A stretch of DNA of 64,000 nucleotides from Paeniglutamicibacter psychrophenolicus (GTDB lineage: Bacteria > Actinomycetota > Actinomycetes > Actinomycetales > Micrococcaceae), in NCBI RefSeq assembly GCF_030812255.1, contig NZ_JAUSSH010000012.1:1-64000 (forward strand), in the 5' to 3' direction. Below, in pieces: positions 51,193 to 59,212 of the stretch. Position 1 is the first letter of the stretch, and each line of letters starts with the position of its first letter. Made by a program: the position numbers and the translations under genes. Under the pieces are notes generated by a model. The model was given only the letters and a program-made list of their open reading frames with translations, was not told the origin of the DNA and ran no database searches.

Positions 51193-53322
51193 GTGAACAA
51201 GTCACGGAACACGCAGGCCACGGTCACCAAGGTCGAGGCGGCGATGCCAGGCAAGAGGCTCTGGCTCCTGCTGACCCTTCCCGCACTCGTGGTCGGGGTG
51301 CTGGTGATCATTGCGGCCAGCTATTTTGCCGGCACCGCCCAGGCCAGTGAGCTGGGGGACCCCGGGCCCTTCGTGCGGTGGGCGCTGCCTGCCGCCAAGG
51401 CACTTCACCACTCCTCGATGGCCATCACGATCGCCGCCCTGGTCTTCGCAGCAACGATCCTGCCCCGTTCCACCAAGCCCAAGCGCCCGGAACCGGGCAA
51501 GCACGACACCGACGGCGGCCAAACCCACCCCGCCTTTGCCCGCACCATGAACCTGGCCGCTGCCTCCGGCATGGTCTGGACGGTGTCCGCGGCCGCGGTG
51601 CTGGTCTTCAACTTCTGGGACCTGGTCGGCAAGCCCATGAGCACCGACCCCAGCTACACCTCCGCCATGCTCGACTACGTCCTGAACATCTCGGTGGGCC
51701 GGGCCTGGGCGTGGATGATCGTGATTGCCGCGATCACCTCCTCCCTGGCCTTCGGCGTGCGTTCCCCGGCCTGGGTCGGGGCCACGACCGCCTTCTCCTT
51801 CGCCGGGATCCTGCCGATGTCGCTGATCGGCCACGCCGCCGGGGGAGACGACCACTGGGGTGCTGTCAACTCGATCATGCTGCACTTGGCCGGGGTGTGC
51901 CTGTGGTTCGGCGGCATCGTCGTGCTGGCCGCGCTGGCACCGTTGCTGGCCGCCAAGGCCCCGGGACGCTACCCCGGCACCCGCCCGATCCTGGCCGGCA
52001 CCGTGCTGCACCGCTTCTCCGCGCTGGCCACCATCTCCATCATCCTGGTCGCCGGCTCCGGCGTCGTGAATGCGACCATCCGCATCACCGACTGGGACCA
52101 GTGGATGACGCCCTACGGGTGGCTGGTGATCGCCAAGGCCCTGGCCACCGTCGCCCTGGGCGCGCTCGGCCTGGCCCACCGCCGCCGGGTCATCCCCGCC
52201 CTGGAAACCGGAAAGCTTGCGGCAACCCGCGCGGCCTGGCTGGTCGTGGGAGCCGAAACCATCATCATGGCCACGGTCATGGCCCTGGCCACGGTGCTGG
52301 CCCGCACCGCGCCGCCCACCCCGGACACCCCACCGGAATTGCCCACCCCTGCCCGGCTGCTCACCGGGTACGAGCTGCCCCCGGAACTGACCAGCTCCAG
52401 CTGGACGGAAGTCTGGCGCTTTGACTGGCTGTGGATCGCCATCGTGCTCTTCCTGGCCATCGCCTACCTGTGGGCCGTGGTGACGGTGCGCCGTCGCGGC
52501 GACAAGTGGTCGATCCTGCTGACCATCTCCTGGCTCCTCGGACTGACTGCCCTGTTCTACTTCACCTCCGGTGCGCTGGCGGTCTACGGCAAGATCCTGT
52601 TCTCCGTGCACATGGTGGACCACATGGCCTTGACCATGGTGGCCCCGCTGCTCCTGGTCATCGGCTCGCCGGTCACCCTGGCGTTGAAGGCCCTGGGCTC
52701 GCGCACCGACGGGACCCGTGGGCCCCGTGAATGGATCATGGTGCTGGTGCACTCGAAGTTCTCCGGCCTCGTCACCAACCCGCTCTTTGCGGCGGCCAAC
52801 TTCGCCGGTTCCATCATCATCTTCTACGAATCCTCGGCCTTCGGCTTCGCGCTGCGCAACCACATGGGCCACGAGCTGATGAACCTGCACTTCCTCATCA
52901 CCGGGTACCTCTTCGCGCTGTCAATGATCGGCACGGACCCCGTTCCGAAGCGGGCACCGCACGCGATGCGCCTGGTGATCCTGCTGGCCACCATGGCCTT
53001 CCACGCCTTCTACGGCGTCTCCATCATGAGCTCCACCTCGCTGTACCAGGCCGACTGGTTCGGCAACATGGGCAGGAGCTGGGGCGAGGGCGCACTGGCC
53101 GACCAGCGGCTGGGTGCCGGGGCCATGTGGGGGATCGGGGAGATCCCGACGCTGCTTCTGGCCCTGGGCGTGATGGTGTCCTGGAACCGGGACGACACCA
53201 GGGAATCCAAGCGCAAGGATCGGCAGGCGGACCGCGACAACGACGCGGAACTGCACGCCTACAACGAGATGTTTGCCCAATTGAAAAAGCAGGACGAGGA
53301 GGTTGCGCGCCGTGGCCGCTAG
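51193..53322 (+). CDS. CopD-CtaG fusion membrane protein (copper import/cytochrome oxidase assembly)
   Basis: A 709-residue protein with about fifteen helices in two parts. The first half is CopD-like, with LPAAKALHHSSMAITIAALV and HAAGGDDHWGAVNSIMLHLAGVCLW; its histidines are the likely copper ligands. The second half, from about 415, is the Caa3/CtaG assembly domain, with LFSVHMVDHMALTMVAPLLL, HMGHELMNLHFLITGYLF and MAFHAFYGVSIMSS. The C-terminus is long and charged. It starts with GTG at 51193 after AAAGGA. The gene order with PCuAC and CopC suggests copper supply to the respiratory oxidase. Confidence 0.92.
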   Translation: MNKSRNTQATVTKVEAAMPGKRLWLLLTLPALVVGVLVIIAASYFAGTAQASELGDPGPFVRWALPAAKALHHSSMAITIAALVFAATILPRSTKPKRPEPGKHDTDGGQTHPAFARTMNLAAASGMVWTVSAAAVLVFNFWDLVGKPMSTDPSYTSAMLDYVLNISVGRAWAWMIVIAAITSSLAFGVRSPAWVGATTAFSFAGILPMSLIGHAAGGDDHWGAVNSIMLHLAGVCLWFGGIVVLAALAPLLAAKAPGRYPGTRPILAGTVLHRFSALATISIILVAGSGVVNATIRITDWDQWMTPYGWLVIAKALATVALGALGLAHRRRVIPALETGKLAATRAAWLVVGAETIIMATVMALATVLARTAPPTPDTPPELPTPARLLTGYELPPELTSSSWTEVWRFDWLWIAIVLFLAIAYLWAVVTVRRRGDKWSILLTISWLLGLTALFYFTSGALAVYGKILFSVHMVDHMALTMVAPLLLVIGSPVTLALKALGSRTDGTRGPREWIMVLVHSKFSGLVTNPLFAAANFAGSIIIFYESSAFGFALRNHMGHELMNLHFLITGYLFALSMIGTDPVPKRAPHAMRLVILLATMAFHAFYGVSIMSSTSLYQADWFGNMGRSWGEGALADQRLGAGAMWGIGEIPTLLLALGVMVSWNRDDTRESKRKDRQADRDNDAELHAYNEMFAQLKKQDEEVARRGR

Positions 53323-54085
53323 GACCAAGACGGGTGCGTTGCGCACCCTTGCCCTGACCCTTTCCCTGGGGCTGGCACTTGCCGGCTGCGCCGGGGCCCC
53401 GCAAGCCGTGGAACTGCCCGAGGAACACGCGCCGCTGCCCACGGACGCCTCCGCCGCCGCAACGCCCAGCGGCGGGGCCGCGGAACTGAACGTCTCCGAA
53501 CTCTCCGTGGCCTCGGGCATCTCCATGGCCGCACGGCTGGGCTTCGACAAGGCCCGGGTGATCTCCGGGACCGAACTCGCCGACCTGAAGAAGGCCCCCG
53601 AAGACACCCCGGGCGGGGTCGCGGTGCTGCCCACCCAGTGCGCGGACGTCATCGAGTCGCTGAACTGGTCCCCGGTGCAAATGGGCGGCGAGGGAGCGCG
53701 GACCGACTTCCTGACCGAGAAGATCCCAGCCACCGGATCGGTCGAGGTCGCGAAGATCACCGACAAGTCGGCGCTGGAGGCCCACTACGCCACGGTGCTG
53801 GCGATGCTCACCGAATGCCGGAAGGTGACCATGCACCAGGAAACCGAGACTGTTCCCTTCTCCACCGAGAAGCCCGTGCTGAAGGCCGGGGACGCGGATT
53901 CGGCCATCCTGTGGACCCGCGGCAGACAGGGCCAGGGAATGCGGCAGCAGGCCCTGGTGTTGATCAAGGCCAAGGGGGATTACGTGGGAATGGTTTCGTT
54001 CATTGCCGCCGACGGCCTGAAGGCGCCGGAGTTCAGCCAAATGGCGGCCCAGGTGCTCAACGCCGCCCTGACCCAGGCCCGCTAG
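53312..54085 (+). CDS. hypothetical lipoprotein at the end of the copper cluster
   Basis: A 257-residue exported lipoprotein, signal then lipobox LALAGC (Cys26). It contains two mature cysteines (VLPTQCADVIE and LTECRKV) that could form a disulfide, and the overall style resembles actinobacterial sensor-like or DUF5642-type lipoproteins, though I cannot assign a family. The GTG at 53312, 9 bases after GAGGAGG, is chosen as the start; it overlaps the CopD-CtaG gene by 11 bp, so it is part of that operon. Confidence 0.7.
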   Translation: MAARTKTGALRTLALTLSLGLALAGCAGAPQAVELPEEHAPLPTDASAAATPSGGAAELNVSELSVASGISMAARLGFDKARVISGTELADLKKAPEDTPGGVAVLPTQCADVIESLNWSPVQMGGEGARTDFLTEKIPATGSVEVAKITDKSALEAHYATVLAMLTECRKVTMHQETETVPFSTEKPVLKAGDADSAILWTRGRQGQGMRQQALVLIKAKGDYVGMVSFIAADGLKAPEFSQMAAQVLNAALTQAR

Positions 54086-54190
54086 CCCGGGGGCGGATCG
54101 TCGCATCATGTCATGATCTCTGCTTCGCCGGGCAAAAACGGGATAATTGAATACAGCACAACGTCAGCCGACAAGCCCAGGAGCAGATCC

Positions 54191-56146
54191 ATGACAGCAA
54201 CCCCCAGCACCGGAACCGAATCCGTACGCACCTCCTACAAGGTCCGTGCTTCCGAACTGGTCGGCCGCAACTGGCTGAACACCGGCGGGAAGCAACTGAC
54301 GCTGGAGGACTTCCGCGGCAAGATCACGATCCTCGATTTTTGGACCTTCTGCTGCATTAATTGCCTGCACGTGCTCGACGAGCTGCGTCCGCTGGAGGCC
54401 AAGTACTCCGATGTCCTGGTGACCGTGGGCGTGCACTCCCCGAAGTTCGAGTACGAGGCCGATCCGGTCGCGCTGGCCGCCGCCGTGGAACGCTACGAGA
54501 TCGAGCACCCGGTGCTGGACGACCCGGAGCTGGTCACCTGGCAGGCCTACGCCGCCCGCGCCTGGCCCACCCTGGTGGTCGTGGACCCCGAGGGCTACAT
54601 CGTCGCCCACCTCTCCGGCGAGGGCCATGCTGCCGGGCTGGAATCCCTGGTCGAGGAACTCATCGCCGAGCACGATGCCAAGGGCACGCTGCACCGCGGC
54701 ACCGGCCCCTACGTGGCGCCGCCCGCCCGCGAGGGCGACCTGCGCTTCCCGGGCAAGGCCGTGGCGCTGGAAAACGGGAACTTCCTGGTCGGCGACTCGG
54801 GCCACCACCGCATCGTGGAACTTGGCAACGACCTGTCCACCGTGGTGCGCACCTTCGGCTCCGGCGTGAAGGGCTTCGCCGACGGGGACGCGGAAACCGC
54901 GCAATTCAACGAGCCCCAGGGCCTGGCCCTGCTCCCGGCCGAGCTCGCCGCCACCCTGGGCTACCACGCGGTCATCGCCGACACCGTCAACCACCGCCTG
55001 CGCGGGCTGGACCTGGACACCGGGAACGTCACCACGCTGGCCGGGAACGGCATCCAGCGCCTGCTCGACGCCGACCAGGCACGCGCCGCGGTCGACGAGA
55101 ACAACGAGGAAGCCTGGATCAGCGATCTGGGCAGCGACCCGCTGGACACCTCGCTGTCCTCCCCGTGGGACGTGCTGTGGAGCCCCAAGACGCAGGCCGT
55201 GGCCATCGCGATGGCCGGCACCCACCAGATCTTCGCCTTCAACCCGGTGACCGGCGCCCTGTCGGTCTTCGCCGGCACCGGCCTGGAAGGCCTGGCCGAC
55301 GGCGGCCCGGATGCCAGCTGGTTCGCCCAGCCCTCCGGCCTGGCCCTGGACAAGGACGAGAACATCTGGGTCGCCGACTCGGAGACCTCCGCACTGCGCC
55401 GCCTGGTGCTGGCCGAGGACGGATCGGTGGCGGCCGTGGAATCGGCCATCGGTGCAGGGCTCTTCGACTTCGGCTTCCGCGACGGCGCCGCCGCCGAGGC
55501 GCGCCTGCAGCACCCGCTGGGCGTTGCCTCGCTGCCCGACGGCTCGATCGCCATTGCCGACACCTACAACGGCGCGGTGCGCCGCTACGACCCGGCCACC
55601 GCGACCGTCAGCACGCTGGCCCGCGGCCTGAACGAGCCGGCCGACGTGCAGCTGGATTCCTCGGTGGACGGCGAGCCGGTGCTGCTGGTCGTGGAGACCA
55701 ACAACCACCAGCTTGTGCGCCTGCCGCTCCCGGCCGAGGCCCTTCTCGTCGACGAGGGCGCGTCCCAGACCCAGCGCCCCAAGACCAAGGTCGCAGCGGG
55801 GGAGCACGCGCTGACCGTGCGCTTCTCCGCACCGACCGGGCAGAAGCTCGATGACCGCTGGGGGGATCCGACACAGCTGAAGATCTCCTCCTCGCCGGAG
55901 GAACTGCTGCTTTCCGGTGCCGGGACCTCGACCGGGCTGGCCCGCACCCTGGAACTGAACCCGGAGATCGCCGAGGGCGTCCTGCACATCACCGCCCGTG
56001 CGGCCGCCTGCGACGGCGAGCCCGGCGGGGAGATCCCCATGCACGCCGCCTGCCACCTGTACCAGCAGGACTGGGGCATCCCGGTGCTGGTGGATGCGCA
56101 GGGCGAGACCGAGCTGGTCCTGGACCTGCGCGGCATGGACAACTAG
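54191..56146 (+). CDS. NHLRC2-like thioredoxin/NHL-repeat protein
   Basis: A 651-residue two-domain protein. Residues 20-175 form a thioredoxin-like fold with the unusual active-site motif WTFCCINC (51-58; three cysteines), as in human NHLRC2 and its bacterial relatives. Residues 200-500 hold six or so NHL repeats forming a beta-propeller (for example GDSGHHRIVELG, IADTVNHRLRGLD and IADTYNGAVRRYD). The C-terminal ~120 residues form another beta domain. No signal peptide, so cytoplasmic. Function in bacteria unknown. The ATG at 54191 follows AGGAG; the frame open to 54113 is not needed. Strong hairpin downstream. Confidence 0.9.
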   Translation: MTATPSTGTESVRTSYKVRASELVGRNWLNTGGKQLTLEDFRGKITILDFWTFCCINCLHVLDELRPLEAKYSDVLVTVGVHSPKFEYEADPVALAAAVERYEIEHPVLDDPELVTWQAYAARAWPTLVVVDPEGYIVAHLSGEGHAAGLESLVEELIAEHDAKGTLHRGTGPYVAPPAREGDLRFPGKAVALENGNFLVGDSGHHRIVELGNDLSTVVRTFGSGVKGFADGDAETAQFNEPQGLALLPAELAATLGYHAVIADTVNHRLRGLDLDTGNVTTLAGNGIQRLLDADQARAAVDENNEEAWISDLGSDPLDTSLSSPWDVLWSPKTQAVAIAMAGTHQIFAFNPVTGALSVFAGTGLEGLADGGPDASWFAQPSGLALDKDENIWVADSETSALRRLVLAEDGSVAAVESAIGAGLFDFGFRDGAAAEARLQHPLGVASLPDGSIAIADTYNGAVRRYDPATATVSTLARGLNEPADVQLDSSVDGEPVLLVVETNNHQLVRLPLPAEALLVDEGASQTQRPKTKVAAGEHALTVRFSAPTGQKLDDRWGDPTQLKISSSPEELLLSGAGTSTGLARTLELNPEIAEGVLHITARAAACDGEPGGEIPMHAACHLYQQDWGIPVLVDAQGETELVLDLRGMDN

Positions 56147-56166
56147 GCGGCAACACCACGCCCGAA

Positions 56167-56207
56167 GCGAGGCCCGCCCCCCCCGAAACGAGGGGGGCGG
56201 GCCTCGC
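56167..56207 (+). terminator. terminator of the NHL-repeat gene
   Basis: A perfect 16 bp GC-rich stem, 56167-56182 with 56192-56207, loop of nine bases, 20 bp past the stop. No T-run. Confidence 0.7.
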
Positions 56208-56305
56208 TCGTGGTTAACGCCGGGGCCGGTCGTTAGGCATCTCACCCGTCAAGCGGGTGCCCGGGTGATGGCCATCATGGCGGGAATATTTCGACCCACG
56301 TATTG

Positions 56306-56318
56306 TTAGCAATGCTAA
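56306..56318. promoter_or_regulatory. candidate MarR operator
   Basis: TTAGC-AAT-GCTAA, a perfect 5-3-5 palindrome, 76 bp before the MarR gene start. TATTGT just before it (56301-56306) fits a -10. Likely the autoregulatory site of the MarR-MFS pair. Confidence 0.6.
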
Positions 56319-56394
56319 GGAACTAAAGAGGTCGAAACCCAAGACGCCGGCGCCCCGGCGCATTGAAGGAGAAGCCCGGGCCCGCCCGGATCAC

Positions 56395-56874
56395 ATGAAC
56401 GCAACCGATGATGCCCCGAAACCCGTACGCATAGCCCCCACTCGCGTCAGCAACGCAACCAACACCGGCGACCTGGCCGCCGAACTTCGGGTGGCCGTGA
56501 TGAAGACATCCCGCCGCCTGCGCCTGGAATCAACCTCCGAAACCCTCACCCCCGCCCAGTACTCGGTGCTGGCGGGCCTGCGGGACCAGCAACACACCAT
56601 CGGCGAACTGGCTGCCCGCGAACAGGTCGCCGCCCCGTCCATGACCCGCATCGTGAAGTCCCTGCTGGAAGCCGGGCTGGTCACCCGCACCGTCAGCGTG
56701 GCCGACGCCCGCCAGGTGATGATCGCACCCACCCCCGAGGGAATGGCCGCTTACCACGGCGCCCGAAGCCAACGCACCGCCTGGCTGGCCGTGCGGCTGG
56801 AAACACTCGATGCCAAGGACCGGGCAACCCTGGCGCGGGCTGCGGCCCTGCTGCAGGAAATGAGCGCCAAATGA
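56395..56874 (+). CDS. MarR family regulator of the adjacent MFS exporter
   Basis: A 159-residue winged-helix repressor. LTPAQYSVLAGLRDQQHTIGELA leads to the recognition helix QVAAPSMTRIVKSLLEAGLV, and the wing TRTVSVADARQVMIAPTPEG follows. The N-terminal 25 residues are an unstructured extension. The stop overlaps the start of the MFS gene by 4 bp, a usual regulator-exporter arrangement, with ligand-induced release from the upstream TTAGC palindrome expected. Confidence 0.9.
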   Translation: MNATDDAPKPVRIAPTRVSNATNTGDLAAELRVAVMKTSRRLRLESTSETLTPAQYSVLAGLRDQQHTIGELAAREQVAAPSMTRIVKSLLEAGLVTRTVSVADARQVMIAPTPEGMAAYHGARSQRTAWLAVRLETLDAKDRATLARAAALLQEMSAK

Positions 56875-58151
56875 GCAGGATGTTCAGCGCCCTGAAGATC
56901 CCGAACTACCGCCTGTGGACCGCCGGCGCCCTGGTTTCCAACATCGGCACCTGGATGCAGCGCGTCGCCCAGGACTGGCTCGTGCTCACCATCCTGACCA
57001 ACCACGACGGAACCGCCACCGGCATCACCACCGGCCTGCAGTTCCTGCCCATCCTGTTCCTGGGACCGTTCGCCGGAGTGCTCGCCGACCGCATGAACAA
57101 GCGCAAGCTGCTGCTGATCACCCAGTCGGCCATGGGCGTCTTCGCCACCGTCCTGGGTGTGCTGGTGGCCACCGGCACCGCCGAACTCTGGCACGTGTAC
57201 CTGCTGGCCTTCGGACTGGGTGTGGCCAGCGCCTTCGACGCCCCGGCACGCCAGGCCTTCGTCTCCGAACTCGTCCCGGCCGGCGACCTGCCCAATGCGG
57301 TCGCGCTGAACAGCGCCTCGTTCAACCTGGCCCGGCTGGCCGGCCCCGGCGTCGCCGGGATGCTGATTGCCGTCTTCGGCACCGGACCGGCATTCCTGGT
57401 CAATGCCGCCAGCTTCGGGGCCGTGATCTTCTCGCTGGCCAAGATGCGCACCGAACAGTTTCAGCCCACCGTGCTGGTGGCCCGCCAAAAGGGGCAGATC
57501 CGCGAGGGCGTCGCCTACGTGCGCAACCGCCCCGATTTGTTGCTGATCTTCGCGCTGGCCTTCGTCGTGGCCACGTTCGGGCTGAACTTCCAGCTCACCA
57601 ACGCGATGATGTCCACCGATGTCTTCCATGTCGGGGCGGGGGAGTTCGGCCTGCTGGGAACCATCATGGCCATCGGCACGCTCGCCGGGGCCCTGCTGGC
57701 CGCCCGGCGCGGCAAGCCGCGGATGCGCTACCTGCTGGGTGGTGCCGTCGGCTTCGGCCTTGCGGCATTGGTCGCCAGCTTCATGCCCACGTTCTTCTGG
57801 TACGCGGTGATGATGGTGCCGGTGGGGCTGGCCTCGCTGACCTTCCTGAACAGCTCCAACACCATGATCCAGCTCTCGGTCGACCCCGCCTACCGCGGGC
57901 GCGTGCTGGGGCTCTACGTGATGGTCGTCCAGGGCGGCACCCCGCTGGGCGCCCCGCTGGTGGGTTGGCTCGGCACCGAGTTCGGTGCCCGCTGGTCGGT
58001 TGGCAGCGGCGCGTTGATCTCGCTTGTCGCCGGGCTCATCGCGGTGGCCGTGGTGCTGCGCCGGGCCCGTCGCACCCCGAAACAGGGCTCCGGGACCCCG
58101 GCCAGGCACAAGGCCCGCACCAGGTCCCTGGTCCCGGCGCTGGGCCGCTAG
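56871..58151 (+). CDS. MFS transporter (MFS_3/EntS-like)
   Basis: A 426-residue exporter with twelve helices. FSALKIPNYRLWTAGALVSNIGTWMQRVAQDW at the start (abbreviated) is typical of the MFS_3 branch that includes enterobactin exporter EntS and macrolide-type exporters. GVLADRMNKRKLLL is motif A and SASFNLARLAGPGVAGMLI the following helix. Substrate unknown. Translationally coupled to the MarR gene by ATGA. The basic C-terminal tail is Arg/Lys-rich and cytoplasmic. Confidence 0.9.
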   Translation: MSRMFSALKIPNYRLWTAGALVSNIGTWMQRVAQDWLVLTILTNHDGTATGITTGLQFLPILFLGPFAGVLADRMNKRKLLLITQSAMGVFATVLGVLVATGTAELWHVYLLAFGLGVASAFDAPARQAFVSELVPAGDLPNAVALNSASFNLARLAGPGVAGMLIAVFGTGPAFLVNAASFGAVIFSLAKMRTEQFQPTVLVARQKGQIREGVAYVRNRPDLLLIFALAFVVATFGLNFQLTNAMMSTDVFHVGAGEFGLLGTIMAIGTLAGALLAARRGKPRMRYLLGGAVGFGLAALVASFMPTFFWYAVMMVPVGLASLTFLNSSNTMIQLSVDPAYRGRVLGLYVMVVQGGTPLGAPLVGWLGTEFGARWSVGSGALISLVAGLIAVAVVLRRARRTPKQGSGTPARHKARTRSLVPALGR

Positions 58152-58169
58152 GACCCGGCAACCGGGCGG

Positions 58170-59165
58170 CTACTCGCTGGAAACGGGGGTGACCCTGACC
58201 TTAGTGGTGCTGGCCTTGAGCACGGCGGTGAACCCGAAGCTGTCATCCACGGTCCGCTCGGTGTACCGCCCGGTGCGCAGGTCCTGTTCGGTGACGTCCA
58301 AGCGTGCCTTGACCGTCAGCGGGCGCAGGGCCCACGAGCCGTCGTAGGCCACGATCTCGGCCGAGGGATAGTCGACGATGCTCCAGTGGATGGAATCCGA
58401 GCGCACCCGCGCAGTGGTGGAGTAACTCATCGGGCAGCCCGCCGGCATGAGGACCTGCTGCTTTGCGCAGTCATCCAGGTACGCGGTGATCTGCTTGTTG
58501 ACCTCGTCGAGCAGCTTCTTGGTGGGCTGCGTGCGAAGCTTGACCTCGGTGGCCTTCTTCGAGAACCCGGTGACCGCCAGGCCGCGCGAGTCGGCCCGGA
58601 AGTTCGGGGTGGCGAAGCTGGTGTCGATGACGGCCGGAACAAACACCGGAACCGTGGTCTTGCCCTTGACCAGCGGGGCGGGCCGCGAATTCACGACCAC
58701 CTCGTTGGTGGTGTTCGCGGAGATCGCCACGGTGGGAAGCGTCGTGGGGACAAACGACCAGTTCTCGAAGAACAGCCAGCTGCGGCCCGTGCGTTCCAGT
58801 TGGTAGGTCGTCTGTTGCTGCACCCCGTGGATGGAGTAGGTTGCCGTGACGGTGGCCAGGTCATCGGCGCCGGCGACCTTTTCGGGCTTGCCGACCGTGA
58901 AGTCCTTGATGTCGGCGCTGGCGGCCTTCAGGCCCTCGCCGTCAAGCAGCAGGGCATTGCCCTTGGGGACAGTGGCCTGGAGCAGCCCCAGTGCCGCGGC
59001 GCCTTCGCCGCGGGTGAGATGCACATGCAGTTCCTTGACCTTTTGGGCGGGCCCGAAGGAATTGTGGTTGACCAGGGCAATGGCAGCAAAGGCCAGGACG
59101 GCCAGCACCACAAGGGCCGCCGCCCATGTGGCGGCGACCCGTGTGGGAGATAAACGTTCGCTCAT
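58170..59165 (-). CDS. hypothetical membrane-anchored extracytoplasmic protein
   Basis: A 331-residue protein with one N-terminal helix (about 12-34, AATWAAALVVLAVLAFAAIALV) and a large soluble domain outside. The domain has a charged beta-rich character, two cysteines (LDDCAKQQ and PAGCPMSY), and no catalytic motif I know. The family is found, from memory, in Arthrobacter as unnamed protein. The ATG at 59163-59165 is chosen over an in-frame TTG three codons earlier. It converges with the MFS gene and is followed upstream by the HerA-like gene on the same strand, 47 bp away. Confidence 0.7.
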   Translation of the reverse strand: MSERLSPTRVAATWAAALVVLAVLAFAAIALVNHNSFGPAQKVKELHVHLTRGEGAAALGLLQATVPKGNALLLDGEGLKAASADIKDFTVGKPEKVAGADDLATVTATYSIHGVQQQTTYQLERTGRSWLFFENWSFVPTTLPTVAISANTTNEVVVNSRPAPLVKGKTTVPVFVPAVIDTSFATPNFRADSRGLAVTGFSKKATEVKLRTQPTKKLLDEVNKQITAYLDDCAKQQVLMPAGCPMSYSTTARVRSDSIHWSIVDYPSAEIVAYDGSWALRPLTVKARLDVTEQDLRTGRYTERTVDDSFGFTAVLKASTTKVRVTPVSSE

Positions 59166-59212
59166 TGTGTCCAAGGCTACCGGGAATTCGGCATGGTTCG
59201 CGCCGACCCTCC

